The notes beneath the pieces were generated by a model, which was given only the letters and a program-made list of their open reading frames with translations, was not told the DNA's origin and did no database searches. Made by a program: the position numbers and the translations under genes. From DASYAE01 sp036501535 (lineage in GTDB: Bacteria; Actinomycetota; Actinomycetes; Streptomycetales; Catenulisporaceae), in contig DASYAE010000216.1 in NCBI GenBank assembly GCA_036501535.1, positions 1-63,212 of the forward strand: DNA of 63,212 nt, given 5' to 3'. Position 1 is the stretch's first letter. The number at the start of each line of letters is the position of its first letter. This document shows positions 32,514-41,370 of the stretch, one piece after another.

Positions 32514-34540
32514 GCGTGCTCTCCAGACCCTGATTCAGTCGCTCGGCGTGTTATGGCCCTGCGACGCAGCGCGACGCGCGACGCGACCTGCTCGCCGAGT
32601 GGCGTCAGGCGCACGGCCTCGATCGACACCGGCGGCACCTCAGGGATCGTCCCCTGCGCGGCCGCCGTGCGCAGTTCGCCGCCGACCCTCCGCACCGCCA
32701 GCGCGAGCCCGCCGGGCAGCCAGCCGAGCAGGATCGCGCCGATCCCGACGGCGACCGTCGAGCTGCCGTTCGCCACCGCCGTGTCCAGCGCGACGACTGC
32801 GCCCGCGCCGAGGACCGCGCCGGCCGCGCTGTCGGCGCCGCACACCACGACCGCCGCGAACCAGACGAGCCCCTGCACCGGATCGAAGGACGAGGAGTCG
32901 AAGGCGAGCGTCGACATGCTCAGCAGCGCCCCACCGAGCCCGGCCAGCGCCGCGCCGGCCGCGAACACAGCCAGCTTGAGCCGGGCGGTGTCGATCCCGG
33001 CCGCCTGCGCCGCCGGCTCGCTGTCCCGGATCGCGACCAGCGCCCGGCCGACCCGGCCGCGCTCGCCCGTGGCGCCGTGCAGCGCCCGCACCGCGCACAG
33101 CGCGACGGCCAGGCAGCCGAGCTCCAGCAGGTAGAATGTACGGTCACTGATAAATGGAGCGGGACGGCCGATCGACAGGCCCGAGGTGAACAGCGGCTGT
33201 TCGAACACGAACCTGCTCGAGCAGACCGCCACCGCGAAGGTGATCAGCGCGAGGTACAGCCCGCGCCGGTGGATGATCGGCCACCCGGTCAGCACGCCGA
33301 CCACGCCGACCAGCAGCGCGGCCACCGGCAGCGCCACGAGCGCGGGCATCGCCGGCGCCCCGGGCAGCGTGTGCGCGGCGAGCCGGCCGAACAGCAGCGC
33401 GCCGAGCCCGGCATATCCGGCCTGGCCGAGCGAGACCTGGCCGCTGTATCCGGTCACGACGACGATCGAGACGAAGATCACTGCGAGCGCCGGAACCGCC
33501 TGCGCCGCCTCGAGATCCACGGGATCGAGCGCGAGCGGCAGGGCGAGCAGGACGGGGAAAGGCAGCCACCACGCCGCGGGCGCCGGGAAACTGCCGCGGG
33601 TGGCGAAACGCCGCATGGCGCCCGCGTCGGTGCCGCCCGCGTCGGCTCGCGCGCCGCCGTCGAGCCGGGGCACGATCAGCAGCGCCGCCAGCAGCAGGAT
33701 CACGAACAGGTTCGCCTCGGCGGCCGACAGGACGCTCTGCGCGTCGCCGCCCGGATGCAGAAGGCTGAGCTCGCTCTGCCCGATCCCCAGTGCGAGCGCG
33801 GCGACCAGGGCCGTCGTGAGGCTGGCGAACCTGGCGGCCACCGCCACGCCCATCGTCTCCAGCATCACGAGGCTGAGACCGTACGGGTCCAGTTCCAGCG
33901 ACGGCGCGATGAGGACTCCGGCCAGACCGGCGAGAAGTCCACCGACCGCCCAGCTCGCCGCGGCCAGCCGGTCGCTGCGGATGCCGACGAGCTCGGCCAG
34001 GTCCCGCCGGTCGACCACGGCGCGGGCGTAGAGCCCGAGCCGGGTCGCCCGCAGCAGCAGCGACAGCGCGACGGCCAGGACGACGACCACGGCGACCTCG
34101 CCGGCGGACTGATCCGCCACCACCACCCCGCCGCCCAGCCGGACGCTGCCGGAGGGCAGGATCGAGGGCGGGGCCGAGCGCCCCTGGATCCCCCAGAGCA
34201 GCACCACGATGCCGACCAGCAGGACGAAGACGCCGAGCGTGGCGACCAGATTCTCCGCGGGGTCGGCCGAGCGCCGGCGCAGCGGCCGGAACACGAACCG
34301 GTCCAGCACGAGCCCGATGCCCGGCGCCACCACCGCCAGCACGACCACCGCCGCCGCCGCGACCGGCACACGCCAGACCTCGACGCTCTGCCGCAGCAGA
34401 TACGCGCACAGCATCCCGATCGCGCCGAACCCGAAGTTGAACACGCCGGTGACCCGGTAGGTGACGATGAGGCCGAGCGCGCAGAGCGCGGCCACGCAGC
34501 CGACGGCGAGGCCGGCGAACGCGAGTTCGAGGGCGATCAT
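32510..34540 (-). CDS. Fused LivH-LivM ABC permease
   Basis: This 676-residue membrane protein joins two permeases usually coded separately. The first half is LivH-like (GCVAALCALGLIVTYRVTGVFNFGFGAIGMLCAYL, about 8 segments) and the second is LivM-like (VSLGQAGYAGLGALLFGRLAAH, AIRDSEPAAQAAGID, LKLAVFAAGAALAGLGGALL). The ATG 34540 lies 1 base after the stop of the membrane-protein gene. Both halves share a pore together with the two ATPases that follow. The fusion is complete and in frame. Confidence 0.88.
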   Translation of the reverse strand: MIALELAFAGLAVGCVAALCALGLIVTYRVTGVFNFGFGAIGMLCAYLLRQSVEVWRVPVAAAAVVVLAVVAPGIGLVLDRFVFRPLRRRSADPAENLVATLGVFVLLVGIVVLLWGIQGRSAPPSILPSGSVRLGGGVVVADQSAGEVAVVVVLAVALSLLLRATRLGLYARAVVDRRDLAELVGIRSDRLAAASWAVGGLLAGLAGVLIAPSLELDPYGLSLVMLETMGVAVAARFASLTTALVAALALGIGQSELSLLHPGGDAQSVLSAAEANLFVILLLAALLIVPRLDGGARADAGGTDAGAMRRFATRGSFPAPAAWWLPFPVLLALPLALDPVDLEAAQAVPALAVIFVSIVVVTGYSGQVSLGQAGYAGLGALLFGRLAAHTLPGAPAMPALVALPVAALLVGVVGVLTGWPIIHRRGLYLALITFAVAVCSSRFVFEQPLFTSGLSIGRPAPFISDRTFYLLELGCLAVALCAVRALHGATGERGRVGRALVAIRDSEPAAQAAGIDTARLKLAVFAAGAALAGLGGALLSMSTLAFDSSSFDPVQGLVWFAAVVVCGADSAAGAVLGAGAVVALDTAVANGSSTVAVGIGAILLGWLPGGLALAVRRVGGELRTAAAQGTIPEVPPVSIEAVRLTPLGEQVASRVALRRRAITRRATESGSGEHA

Positions 34541-34541
34541 T

Positions 34542-34937
34542 TCAGGGGCCCTGTTCGGCGTCAGGGCCTTGTTCGGCGGCGGCACTGCGTCCGTCGTCGG
34601 AGCTGTGTTCGCCCTGGGAGCCGTGTTCGCCCTCGGATATTGGTTCGACGAGCAGTCTGTGCAGCTCGGCAATACGGCGCGCGGTCGCCTCGTCGACGGC
34701 GGCGGCCCGGCGGCGCACCCGTTCGGCCCCGGCCAGCACCAGCCCGCCGATCACCAGCGCGGCGCCCGGAATGGACGCCGAGGCGAGATAAGGAAGCTGC
34801 TGCGCGACGACCGACTGCCCTGATACGCCGTACCAGCCGAGCACGAGCAGCACGACGCCGAGCCCGGCGGTCAGCCAGCCGGCCCGCCGCACGAGCATGC
34901 CCGCCCACAGTTGCAGCGCTCCCGTACGACCAGCCAT
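34542..34937 (-). CDS. Small membrane protein at the head of the ABC operon
   Basis: This 131-residue protein has two hydrophobic segments: WLTAGLGVVLLVLGWYGVSG and SIPGAALVIGGLVLAGA, with a basic tail (ERVRRRAAAV) and a Glu/Gly/Asp-rich C-terminus. I do not recognise a family. The start ATG 34937 is behind GGAGG. It ends 1 base before the fused permease, so it is probably co-transcribed and may help assemble or regulate it. Confidence 0.6.
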   Translation of the reverse strand: MAGRTGALQLWAGMLVRRAGWLTAGLGVVLLVLGWYGVSGQSVVAQQLPYLASASIPGAALVIGGLVLAGAERVRRRAAAVDEATARRIAELHRLLVEPISEGEHGSQGEHSSDDGRSAAAEQGPDAEQGP

Positions 34938-35185
34938 ACCCACGCCTCCGACGCACCGACGTACTACCGACCGCCCGCTATCAGAACTACACCCGGCCCG
35001 CGTGGCACAGCCGACTTGTTGGATCAATCTTGACCCGCGCGTCGCACACACCGGCCGCTCGAGTCAAAAACAGGGCCCTTCGGCTTCTGATCGCGCCGTC
35101 GGCGTTCATACCCGCGCCGACCGGCGGTACGCGAGAAGGAGCAGGAGCCCTCACCGGCACACGAGATCACAAAGGGGTTCGGGCC

Positions 35186-35719
35186 ATGAACTCGTTCACA
35201 CGCAGCTCAATCAGCCCCGGCGCCATCCGGCTCGGCGGCGGTCGCGGGAGGTCGGCGGTGATCCTGGGGCTGATCCTGGTGGCGGGGGGCGGCATGACGC
35301 TCTCCGCCTGCTCGAGCAGCACGCCGGCCGCGGGTACCTCGGCCTCGCCCTCGGGCCTGGACACCGCGGCGGCCACCACCCAGGTGACCAAGGACTGGGA
35401 GGCGTTCTTCAGCAAGTCGACGCCGCTGGCCCAGAAGGCGCAGTACCTGCAGAACGGCAGCGCCATGTCCTCGACCATCCAGCAGTTCGCCAGCAACCCG
35501 CTGGTCGGACAGGTCACCGCCAAGGTCGACTCGGTCAAGTTCAGCTCGCCGACCCAGGCCACGGTGACCTACGACATCGACGGCCCGACCGGCACCGCGC
35601 TGCTGTCGAAGACCACTGGCACGGCTTATCTCCAGAACGGCACCTGGGTGGTCGGCGACGCGAGCCTGTGCAGCCTGCTCGCCCTGACCGGCACCACCCC
35701 CACCGGCTGCTCGTCCTGA
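35186..35719 (+). CDS. Mtb12-like lipoprotein
   Basis: This 177-residue lipoprotein has a signal with lipobox MTLSAC (the Cys near residue 42) and a Ser/Thr/Ala-rich linker. The folded part reads QVTKDWEAFFSKSTPLAQKAQYLQNG, then VKFSSPTQATVTYDIDGPTG and TAYLQNGTWVVGDASLCSLL. The pattern matches the actinobacterial low-molecular-weight antigen Mtb12 family (NTF2-like fold). The ATG 35186 follows AAAGGGG. Its function is unknown; it stands alone, divergent from the ABC operon. Confidence 0.75.
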   Translation: MNSFTRSSISPGAIRLGGGRGRSAVILGLILVAGGGMTLSACSSSTPAAGTSASPSGLDTAAATTQVTKDWEAFFSKSTPLAQKAQYLQNGSAMSSTIQQFASNPLVGQVTAKVDSVKFSSPTQATVTYDIDGPTGTALLSKTTGTAYLQNGTWVVGDASLCSLLALTGTTPTGCSS

Positions 35720-35748
35720 CAGTCGTCAGCGGCACCGGCACGCGCCGG

Positions 35749-35790
35749 GCGGCGGCGGGGCGCGCCGATCCGCGTTCGCCCCGCCGCCGC
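35749..35790. terminator. Terminator between convergent lipoprotein and SHOCT genes
   Basis: A 14-bp perfect G+C stem (GCGGCGGCGGGGCG at 35749-35762, CGCCCCGCCGCCGC at 35777-35790) with a 14-base loop lies 29 bases past the lipoprotein stop and 70 bases from the end of the opposite gene. It can serve both. Confidence 0.7.
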
Positions 35791-35860
35791 ATAGCCCTGA
35801 TCCGTAGTAAAGAGTCCTGATTCGCTGCCCGCGCCGCATCCGGCCCGGACCGGCCACGAC

Positions 35861-36247
35861 TCAGGCGAGCAGCTTGTTCTTGGCCTGCTCGAACTCGTGC
35901 TCGGTGATGGTGCCGTCCGCCTTCAGGGCGGCGAGCTTGGCCAGTTCGTCGGACGGGCCGGCGGCGTTCGCCGCGGTGGAGCGGATGTAGTCGTCGACGG
36001 CGTTCTGGCGGGTCTGGGCCTCGGCGGCGGCGCGCGCGCCCATTCCGGCGCCGCGCGCGATGAGGTAGATGAGCACGCCGAGCAGCGGGAGGACCAGGAT
36101 GAAGATGAGCCAGGCGGCCTTGCCCATGCCGCTCAGGGCGTCGTCCCGGAAGATGTCGAGCACGACGCGGAACAGCAGGAACAGCCACATCAGGCCCAGG
36201 AAGAACCACAGCATCGTCAGGAACGAGTCGAGCAGCGGAAAGTTCAT
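35861..36247 (-). CDS. PLDc_N/SHOCT domain membrane protein
   Basis: This 128-residue protein has two N-terminal hydrophobic helices (LLDSFLTMLWFFLGLMWLFLLFRVVLDIF and AAWLIFILVLPLLGVLIYLI) as in PLDc_N proteins, then a linker and a C-terminal SHOCT motif (LAKLAALKADGTITEHEFEQAKNKLLA). SHOCT is a short helical adaptor. It is a typical actinobacterial small membrane protein with no known reaction. Confidence 0.85.
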   Translation of the reverse strand: MNFPLLDSFLTMLWFFLGLMWLFLLFRVVLDIFRDDALSGMGKAAWLIFILVLPLLGVLIYLIARGAGMGARAAAEAQTRQNAVDDYIRSTAANAAGPSDELAKLAALKADGTITEHEFEQAKNKLLA

Positions 36248-36362
36248 CGCGGCCTCCGGCGAGTCGCGGCGCTGTCGCGCGCCGACGGTATCCGTGTTAC
36301 CACGGCGCTGACCAGGTGACCTTCCGCAACTACGCTGTCCGGGTGAACGAGTGGCGCGGGCG

Positions 36363-38030
36363 TCAGAGGGTGTTTCGCCGCGCTTCTTCGGCGAGCAGTT
36401 GTTGGAGGCGGTCGGTGTCCGCGGCGGTCCAGCCCTCCGGCTCGGCGACCGCCGCCCAGGCCGCGGCCGGGAGCGTGCCGAAGCCGTGCCCGAAGCCGGC
36501 CGGGACGCTGTCCGCCGCGGCGAGGTCGCAGGTGACCTGCCAGAACGTGATCATCGGGTACCAGTTCATGCCGCCGGAGACGTCGGGCGCCCGCGGCGTG
36601 TCGAGCCACGCGGGCTTCTGCCAGATCAGGTCGGGCACCCACCAGGTGACTGGATCGGATCCATTCTCCAGATAGACCACCCGGGGTGTGTGCCACGGGG
36701 TCGCGGGGACCGCCAGGTCGGTGACCCGGTGGGCGAACCGCACGGCGACGCCGTCGCGATAGACCGGCCGCCATACCGGGCTGCCGGTGTCGCGCTGTGT
36801 GGTGATGTCCCCCCACATCGGGTTGCGCGGGGTGGGGCCGATCAGGACGGCGCCGTCGCTGCGGGCGAGGACTTCGGACAGCTGGCCGTTGAAGGCCTCT
36901 TCGGTCGCGTATGAGCCCAGGCTCTCCCCGGACACCATGAGTTTCGGCCGCGCGTCGGCCGGCAGCGTGGACCAGTGCTCGTATACGGCGTCGAACAGGG
37001 CGACGCCCGCGTCGTGCGCCTCGCCCTCGGTCAGGAACGAGATCCAGCTGGGCAGATACGAGTACTGCATGGCGACCAGCGCGCTGTCGCCGTCGTACAT
37101 GTACTCCAGCGGTTTCGCCAGGTTCTCGTTGACCCAGCCGGTGCCGGTGGTGGCGAATACGACCAGTGCCTTGCGATGGAAGGCCCCGGTGCGCTCGAGT
37201 TCCGCCACGGCCAGGTCGGCGCGCTCCTCGAGCGTCGATGCGGACGCCAGTCCGACGTAGACCCGGATGGGATCCATCGCGGGCGCGTGGGCGAAGGCGG
37301 AGAGCTGCACCCGGCTGGGGGTCTTGCCGATGAAGTCGCGGCCCTTGGCGCCCAGGCTGGACCAGGACACCAGCGACTGCGCGCTGCCCGAGACGGTCGG
37401 CAGCGTCGGGCGCACGATCCCGGCCGAGGTGCCGCGGTCGGTCAGGGCGGCGCCGTTCTCGGCCACGTTCAGCACCCCGCGGACCAGGAACCCCTGCACC
37501 AGCCCGACGATGACCACGGCGACCAGCACGACCGTGGCCGCCGCGGCGAGGCGCGGGTTGACGAAGCGGGTGAGTCCGCGGGCCGCCGAGCGGGTGGCGA
37601 GCCGGACCGAGCGCCCGATCACGATGAAGAGCGCGCACAGCAGGAACGCCACGATCGGCATCAGCGTCCACTGCCACCAGCTCACGTGCGGGTTCATCTC
37701 CATCAGCCGGCGCAGGCCGTCCTGCCAGGAGACGGAGCGCGCGGTGACGGCCACGATCGCGGCCACGCCCAGCACCAGCATCACGACCCAGCCGATGAGG
37801 GCGACGCGGCGGGACGGACGACCGCCGAGCGAGCGCACGGCCCACCCGATCAGCGCACCCAACGCGTATCCGATCGTGGCCGTGATCGCCGCCACCGCCG
37901 CCTGCAACCACCACGGGCGCGGCAGGAGCGACGGGGTAAGCGACAGGCAGAAGAACGTCACGGCCCCGACCGTGCCGCCCCAGCCGGGCGGGCGGCGCAC
38001 CACCGCTGTTCCACTGAGCCGTGCGTGCAT
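36363..38030 (-). CDS. Alpha/beta-hydrolase membrane protein (Abhydrolase_9 family)
   Basis: This 555-residue protein starts with about four transmembrane helices (SLTPSLLPRPWWLQAAVAAITATIGYALGALIGW and following), then a large alpha/beta hydrolase domain with nucleophile motif MVSGESLGSYATEEAF, a YSYLPSWISFL region and a C-terminal YLENGSDPVTWWVPDLIW. This matches the PF10081/PF15420 group of actinobacterial membrane hydrolases. The substrate is not established. ATG 38030 has AGAAGG upstream; longer starts add no domain. It is divergent from the CPBP gene. Confidence 0.8.
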   Translation of the reverse strand: MHARLSGTAVVRRPPGWGGTVGAVTFFCLSLTPSLLPRPWWLQAAVAAITATIGYALGALIGWAVRSLGGRPSRRVALIGWVVMLVLGVAAIVAVTARSVSWQDGLRRLMEMNPHVSWWQWTLMPIVAFLLCALFIVIGRSVRLATRSAARGLTRFVNPRLAAAATVVLVAVVIVGLVQGFLVRGVLNVAENGAALTDRGTSAGIVRPTLPTVSGSAQSLVSWSSLGAKGRDFIGKTPSRVQLSAFAHAPAMDPIRVYVGLASASTLEERADLAVAELERTGAFHRKALVVFATTGTGWVNENLAKPLEYMYDGDSALVAMQYSYLPSWISFLTEGEAHDAGVALFDAVYEHWSTLPADARPKLMVSGESLGSYATEEAFNGQLSEVLARSDGAVLIGPTPRNPMWGDITTQRDTGSPVWRPVYRDGVAVRFAHRVTDLAVPATPWHTPRVVYLENGSDPVTWWVPDLIWQKPAWLDTPRAPDVSGGMNWYPMITFWQVTCDLAAADSVPAGFGHGFGTLPAAAWAAVAEPEGWTAADTDRLQQLLAEEARRNTL

Positions 38031-38173
38031 ATTCGCTGCCTTCTCTTGTGGATCAGCGGTTTTTCTGATCACCGCGCCCGGCGCGGAATCCGGCCGGGTG
38101 CGGTTCATGACAGGTGTCTGCGATGTGCCGCCCTGCATTGCGGGCGGCGGCGTGCTGTGCGAACGATGGAGCC

Positions 38174-38914
38174 ATGGCTAGCGCGTCCGAGCATCGCCGG
38201 TCGGCGGCCGCGCCGCGCCACACGCTCGGCACGCGCCCGGCCATCGCCGTCACGGTGGGCCTTCTGGTGCTCGCGAATCTGTTCGACAACCGGTGGGTGC
38301 CCGGGTGGAACGTGGTGGCCGGACCGGTGACGGCGGCCCTGTTGCTCGGCGTGTGGTTCTGGTCCGGCGGCACGTGGGCGCAGGCCGGCCTCGGGCGCGC
38401 CGGCCTCGGGACCGGGGCGCGCTGGGCGCTCGCCCTGATCGGGATCGTCGCCGCGGTGTATCTGGTCGGCGGCGCGCTGCCGTTCACCCGGGAGCTGTTC
38501 GCCGACCGGCGCACGAGCGGCCTGAGCGGGCTCCAGGTCGCGAACCAGATGCTGCTCCAGGTGCCGATCGGCACGGTGCTGCAGGAGGAGACGGCGTTCC
38601 GCGGAGTGCTTCTCGCACTGCTGCTGCGGCGGTACAGCCGGGTGCGCGCCGTCGTCGTCTCCTCGGTTCTGTTCGGGCTCTGGCACGTGCTGCCCTCGCT
38701 GCACCTGTCGACTGACAAACCGGCGTTCACCAGGCTGTTCGGGAGCGGTGCGGTCGGCGCGGCCGTGGTGGACCTCGGCGCCGTGCTGTTCACCGCCGCG
38801 GCCGGCGCCGTGCTGTGCGAGCTGCGCGGGCGAAGCAGGAGCCTGCTCGCGCCGATGGGACTGCACTGGGCCACCAACGCGCTGGGATATCTGGCTGCGT
38901 ATCTGCTCGGCTGA
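38174..38914 (+). CDS. CPBP-family intramembrane metalloprotease
   Basis: This 246-residue multi-pass protein has the CPBP (CAAX protease/bacteriocin-processing) motifs: QEETAFRGVLLALLLRR (EExxxR), VLFGLWHVLP (FxxxH) and APMGLHWATNALGY (HxxxN). These intramembrane glutamate proteases act on lipid-anchored or bacteriocin peptides. ATG 38174 is the likely start, after GGAG. No neighbouring peptide gene was found. Confidence 0.88.
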   Translation: MASASEHRRSAAAPRHTLGTRPAIAVTVGLLVLANLFDNRWVPGWNVVAGPVTAALLLGVWFWSGGTWAQAGLGRAGLGTGARWALALIGIVAAVYLVGGALPFTRELFADRRTSGLSGLQVANQMLLQVPIGTVLQEETAFRGVLLALLLRRYSRVRAVVVSSVLFGLWHVLPSLHLSTDKPAFTRLFGSGAVGAAVVDLGAVLFTAAAGAVLCELRGRSRSLLAPMGLHWATNALGYLAAYLLG

Positions 38915-39078
38915 GCGATCTTGCCTAGACTGTGTTCGCCTGGACTGTGCTTGTCAGGGGATGGGTCGTGCACCGGCCCCAGCGTAGCGACCCGCGGACC
39001 GGGCCGGTCCGCCGGTTAGCCCGATCGGCCCATCAACCGGAGAAGGTAATATTGTCAGGCCATTACATCGCCTGGCCT

Positions 39079-39094
39079 GGCCGCTCGAGCGGCC
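39079..39094. repeat. 16-bp palindrome
   Basis: GGCCGCTCGAGCGGCC is a perfect palindrome lying just downstream of the end of the minus-strand gene at 39108. It could form a short terminator stem (GGCCGC-TCGA-GCGGCC), though the loop is small and no U-run follows. Confidence 0.3.
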
Positions 39095-39107
39095 GCCGGG
39101 CGGAGGG

Positions 39108-39560
39108 TCAGTCGCCGGAGCAGCCCCAGAAGACGATCTCGCTGGGCGCGTCCTCCCGGTAGAGGACCTGGTAGTACGCGGTCCACCGGTCGGGAGTGAG
39201 ATACTTCCACACCAGCTCGTCGCAGCGTTCGAAGTCGGCTCGGGTCGGACGGACGGTTCCGAACACGTCGGCGATGTCGACCGCCTGGAGGGGGCAGACG
39301 GACCCCGGCGCGGGCTCGATCTCGTATTCGTCGCAGACCTCGTCCACGTCGAGGATCGAGTGGGTGCCCAGTTCCTGCATCGTCGGGTCCTGCCACAGTT
39401 CGTCCACCGAGCCGGGCCGCGGCTGCTCGGGGAAGATGTCGTCGCCGACGAACGGCCAGTAGTAGTCGCCCTGCGCGAAGACCCGCGTCTGCACCTCGGT
39501 GAGGACCGACGCGACGTCCTTCTGAAAATCGCCGTAGAACACCCAGCACGACGCACCCAC
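39108..39560 (-). CDS. Hypothetical protein
   Basis: This 150-residue soluble protein has no family that I recognise. It begins CWVFYGDFQKDVASVLTEVQTRVFAQGDYYWPF and contains acidic and aromatic stretches (DVDEVCDEYEIEPAPGS) and ends EIVFWGCSGD. GTG 39560 has an excellent GGAGGAG upstream, which decides the start. It is on the same strand as, and just downstream of, the FAAL operon, but a 95-base gap suggests a separate transcript. Confidence 0.55.
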   Translation of the reverse strand: MGASCWVFYGDFQKDVASVLTEVQTRVFAQGDYYWPFVGDDIFPEQPRPGSVDELWQDPTMQELGTHSILDVDEVCDEYEIEPAPGSVCPLQAVDIADVFGTVRPTRADFERCDELVWKYLTPDRWTAYYQVLYREDAPSEIVFWGCSGD

Positions 39561-39655
39561 TGATGCTCCTCCTGCAGCGCTGCCACTCGTCCGCCACGGA
39601 TAATCGTGGTTTGATAGCTTACACACTGCAGTCGAGCCTGACCAGCACGTTACGA

Positions 39656-41326
39656 TCAAGCGGCGGTCAGCGCCAGGAGTCTGGCGGCATCGGCCCGGCG
39701 CAGCTTGCCCGAGGGCGTCTTCGGCAGCATACCCGGCTTGACGACCCGGACGGCGGCCGGCCGCGCACCCACGACATCGACGACGCGTGAGGTGACCTCG
39801 CGGACCAGCCGCTGCTCGGCGTCCGCGTCGCCGGCCTGGCGGGACTCCAGCACCAGGGCGAAACCCTCTCGCGCGGTCCCGGCGTCCAGCCGCACGGCCG
39901 CGACGCCGCCTGCCCGCACGTCCTGGACCGACTCCGCCGCCCGCTCGATGTCCGTCGGATAGATGTTGCGGCCAGCCATGATGATCGCGTCCTTGCTGCG
40001 CCCGCAGATCACGACCTCCCCGTCCACGAGATAGCCGAGGTCGCCGGTGTGCAGCCAGCCGCGCTCGTCCCGCGCGGCGACCAGGCCGTCAGGAGTGATG
40101 TACTGCTCTGTGACGGACTCGCCGCGCACGAGGATCTCCCCGATCCGGCGTTCGCCGAGCACGCTGCCGTCCGCGGCGACGACCGCCACCTCCAGGCCGC
40201 TGAGCGGTCTACCGAGCCTCGCGTGATGCTTCGCCGGCGTGCCCGGCGCGGCGGGCGCCGCCAGAGTCGCAGCATCCGGATGGGCCGGATCCACCGCGTC
40301 GGCCGACAGGCCCGTCAGCGGCTCCGCCATGCTGACGGCCAGCGTCGCCTCGGCCATCCCATACGCGGGGAGCACGCATTCCGCCCGAAGGCCGAACCGG
40401 GCGGCCTCGTCAGTGAAGGCGCGCACGGCCGAGTCGTCGATGGGCTCGGCGCCGTTCACCGCGACGCGCAGCGGCGAGAGATCGTAGGCGTCCGGGTCCT
40501 TCACCCTGGCCAGCCTTCTGCCGAGCAGCGCGAAGGCGAAGTTCGGCCCGCAGGTGACCGTTGCACGGTACTTATCCAGCAGCGCGGGCCAGATGAGCGG
40601 ATCGTTGAGGAAGTCGACCGGGGTGATCTGCACCAGCTCCAGCCCGAGCGCCATCGGCGTCGCGAGGAACCCGACCATGCCCATGTCGTGGAACAGCGGG
40701 AGCCAGGACATCATCACGTCGCGGTCCGGGTCCAGGCGGGTGCGCTCGGCGATGCTGCCGATGTTGGCGACGAGGTTGCCGTGGGTGATCCGCACCGCCT
40801 TCGGGCTGCCCGTGGAACCGCTGGTCAGCTGGAGCAGCGCAGTGTCCTGCTCGCCGCGGGGCACGACGGGCCGCTCGTCGTCGGGCATTGACGCCTCGGC
40901 CAGCGCCGCCAGCGGCCGATGCGCGACGCCGTGCTCGTCGAGCAGCGGAACCACGAGCTCGAACGACGGATCGAGCAGGACGGTCCCGGCCCCGATCATC
41001 TTCAGTGCCCGTACACAGTCGGCGACCCACTCGGCGAGGCTTCCGCGCGCGGTGGGGGGATGCAGCATCGTGACGCTTCCGCCGGCCAGCCACACGCCCT
41101 GCGCGGCGGGCGCGATGAGGGCCGGGTCGACCGCGAGCAGGGCGACCGCCCCGCCCGGCTCCAACCCGTCCGCGATCAGTGCCGCGGCCACGGCCCGCGC
41201 CTGGTCGTGCACCTGCGCCCAGGTCCTGCGCCGCGGATGCTCGCGCTCGCCGGTGACGATGCCGTGCTCGGATCGCCCGGCGGTGGCCAGCAGGCTGTCG
41301 ATGAATCGGCTCATGCGCGTGGGCAT
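39656..41326 (-). CDS. Fatty acyl-AMP ligase (FAAL)
   Basis: This 556-residue adenylation enzyme activates a fatty acid with ATP and passes it to a carrier protein. Motifs: LLQLTSGSTGSPKAVRITHGNL (A3), SWLPLFHDMGMVGFLATPMALG (the FAAL-type PLFHDMG version), CGPNFAFALLGRRLARV, YGMAEATLAVS, GWLHTGDLGYLVDGEVVICGRSKDAI and the catalytic Lys of TPSGKLRRADA. The HDMG motif and PNFA block separate FAALs from acyl-CoA ligases. It is the last gene of a ten-gene co-directional cluster and presumably loads the ACP coded at 42819. Confidence 0.87.
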   Translation of the reverse strand: MPTRMSRFIDSLLATAGRSEHGIVTGEREHPRRRTWAQVHDQARAVAAALIADGLEPGGAVALLAVDPALIAPAAQGVWLAGGSVTMLHPPTARGSLAEWVADCVRALKMIGAGTVLLDPSFELVVPLLDEHGVAHRPLAALAEASMPDDERPVVPRGEQDTALLQLTSGSTGSPKAVRITHGNLVANIGSIAERTRLDPDRDVMMSWLPLFHDMGMVGFLATPMALGLELVQITPVDFLNDPLIWPALLDKYRATVTCGPNFAFALLGRRLARVKDPDAYDLSPLRVAVNGAEPIDDSAVRAFTDEAARFGLRAECVLPAYGMAEATLAVSMAEPLTGLSADAVDPAHPDAATLAAPAAPGTPAKHHARLGRPLSGLEVAVVAADGSVLGERRIGEILVRGESVTEQYITPDGLVAARDERGWLHTGDLGYLVDGEVVICGRSKDAIIMAGRNIYPTDIERAAESVQDVRAGGVAAVRLDAGTAREGFALVLESRQAGDADAEQRLVREVTSRVVDVVGARPAAVRVVKPGMLPKTPSGKLRRADAARLLALTAA

Positions 41327-41370
41327 CCTGTATCTGTGTGATGACTCGGTCCCGGCGGACGCGCCGGACG

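Noticed and set aside
33077..35719. 880-residue plus-strand frame
   Set aside because: Only its last 177 codons (Mtb12-like lipoprotein) make sense; the rest mirrors the fused permease.
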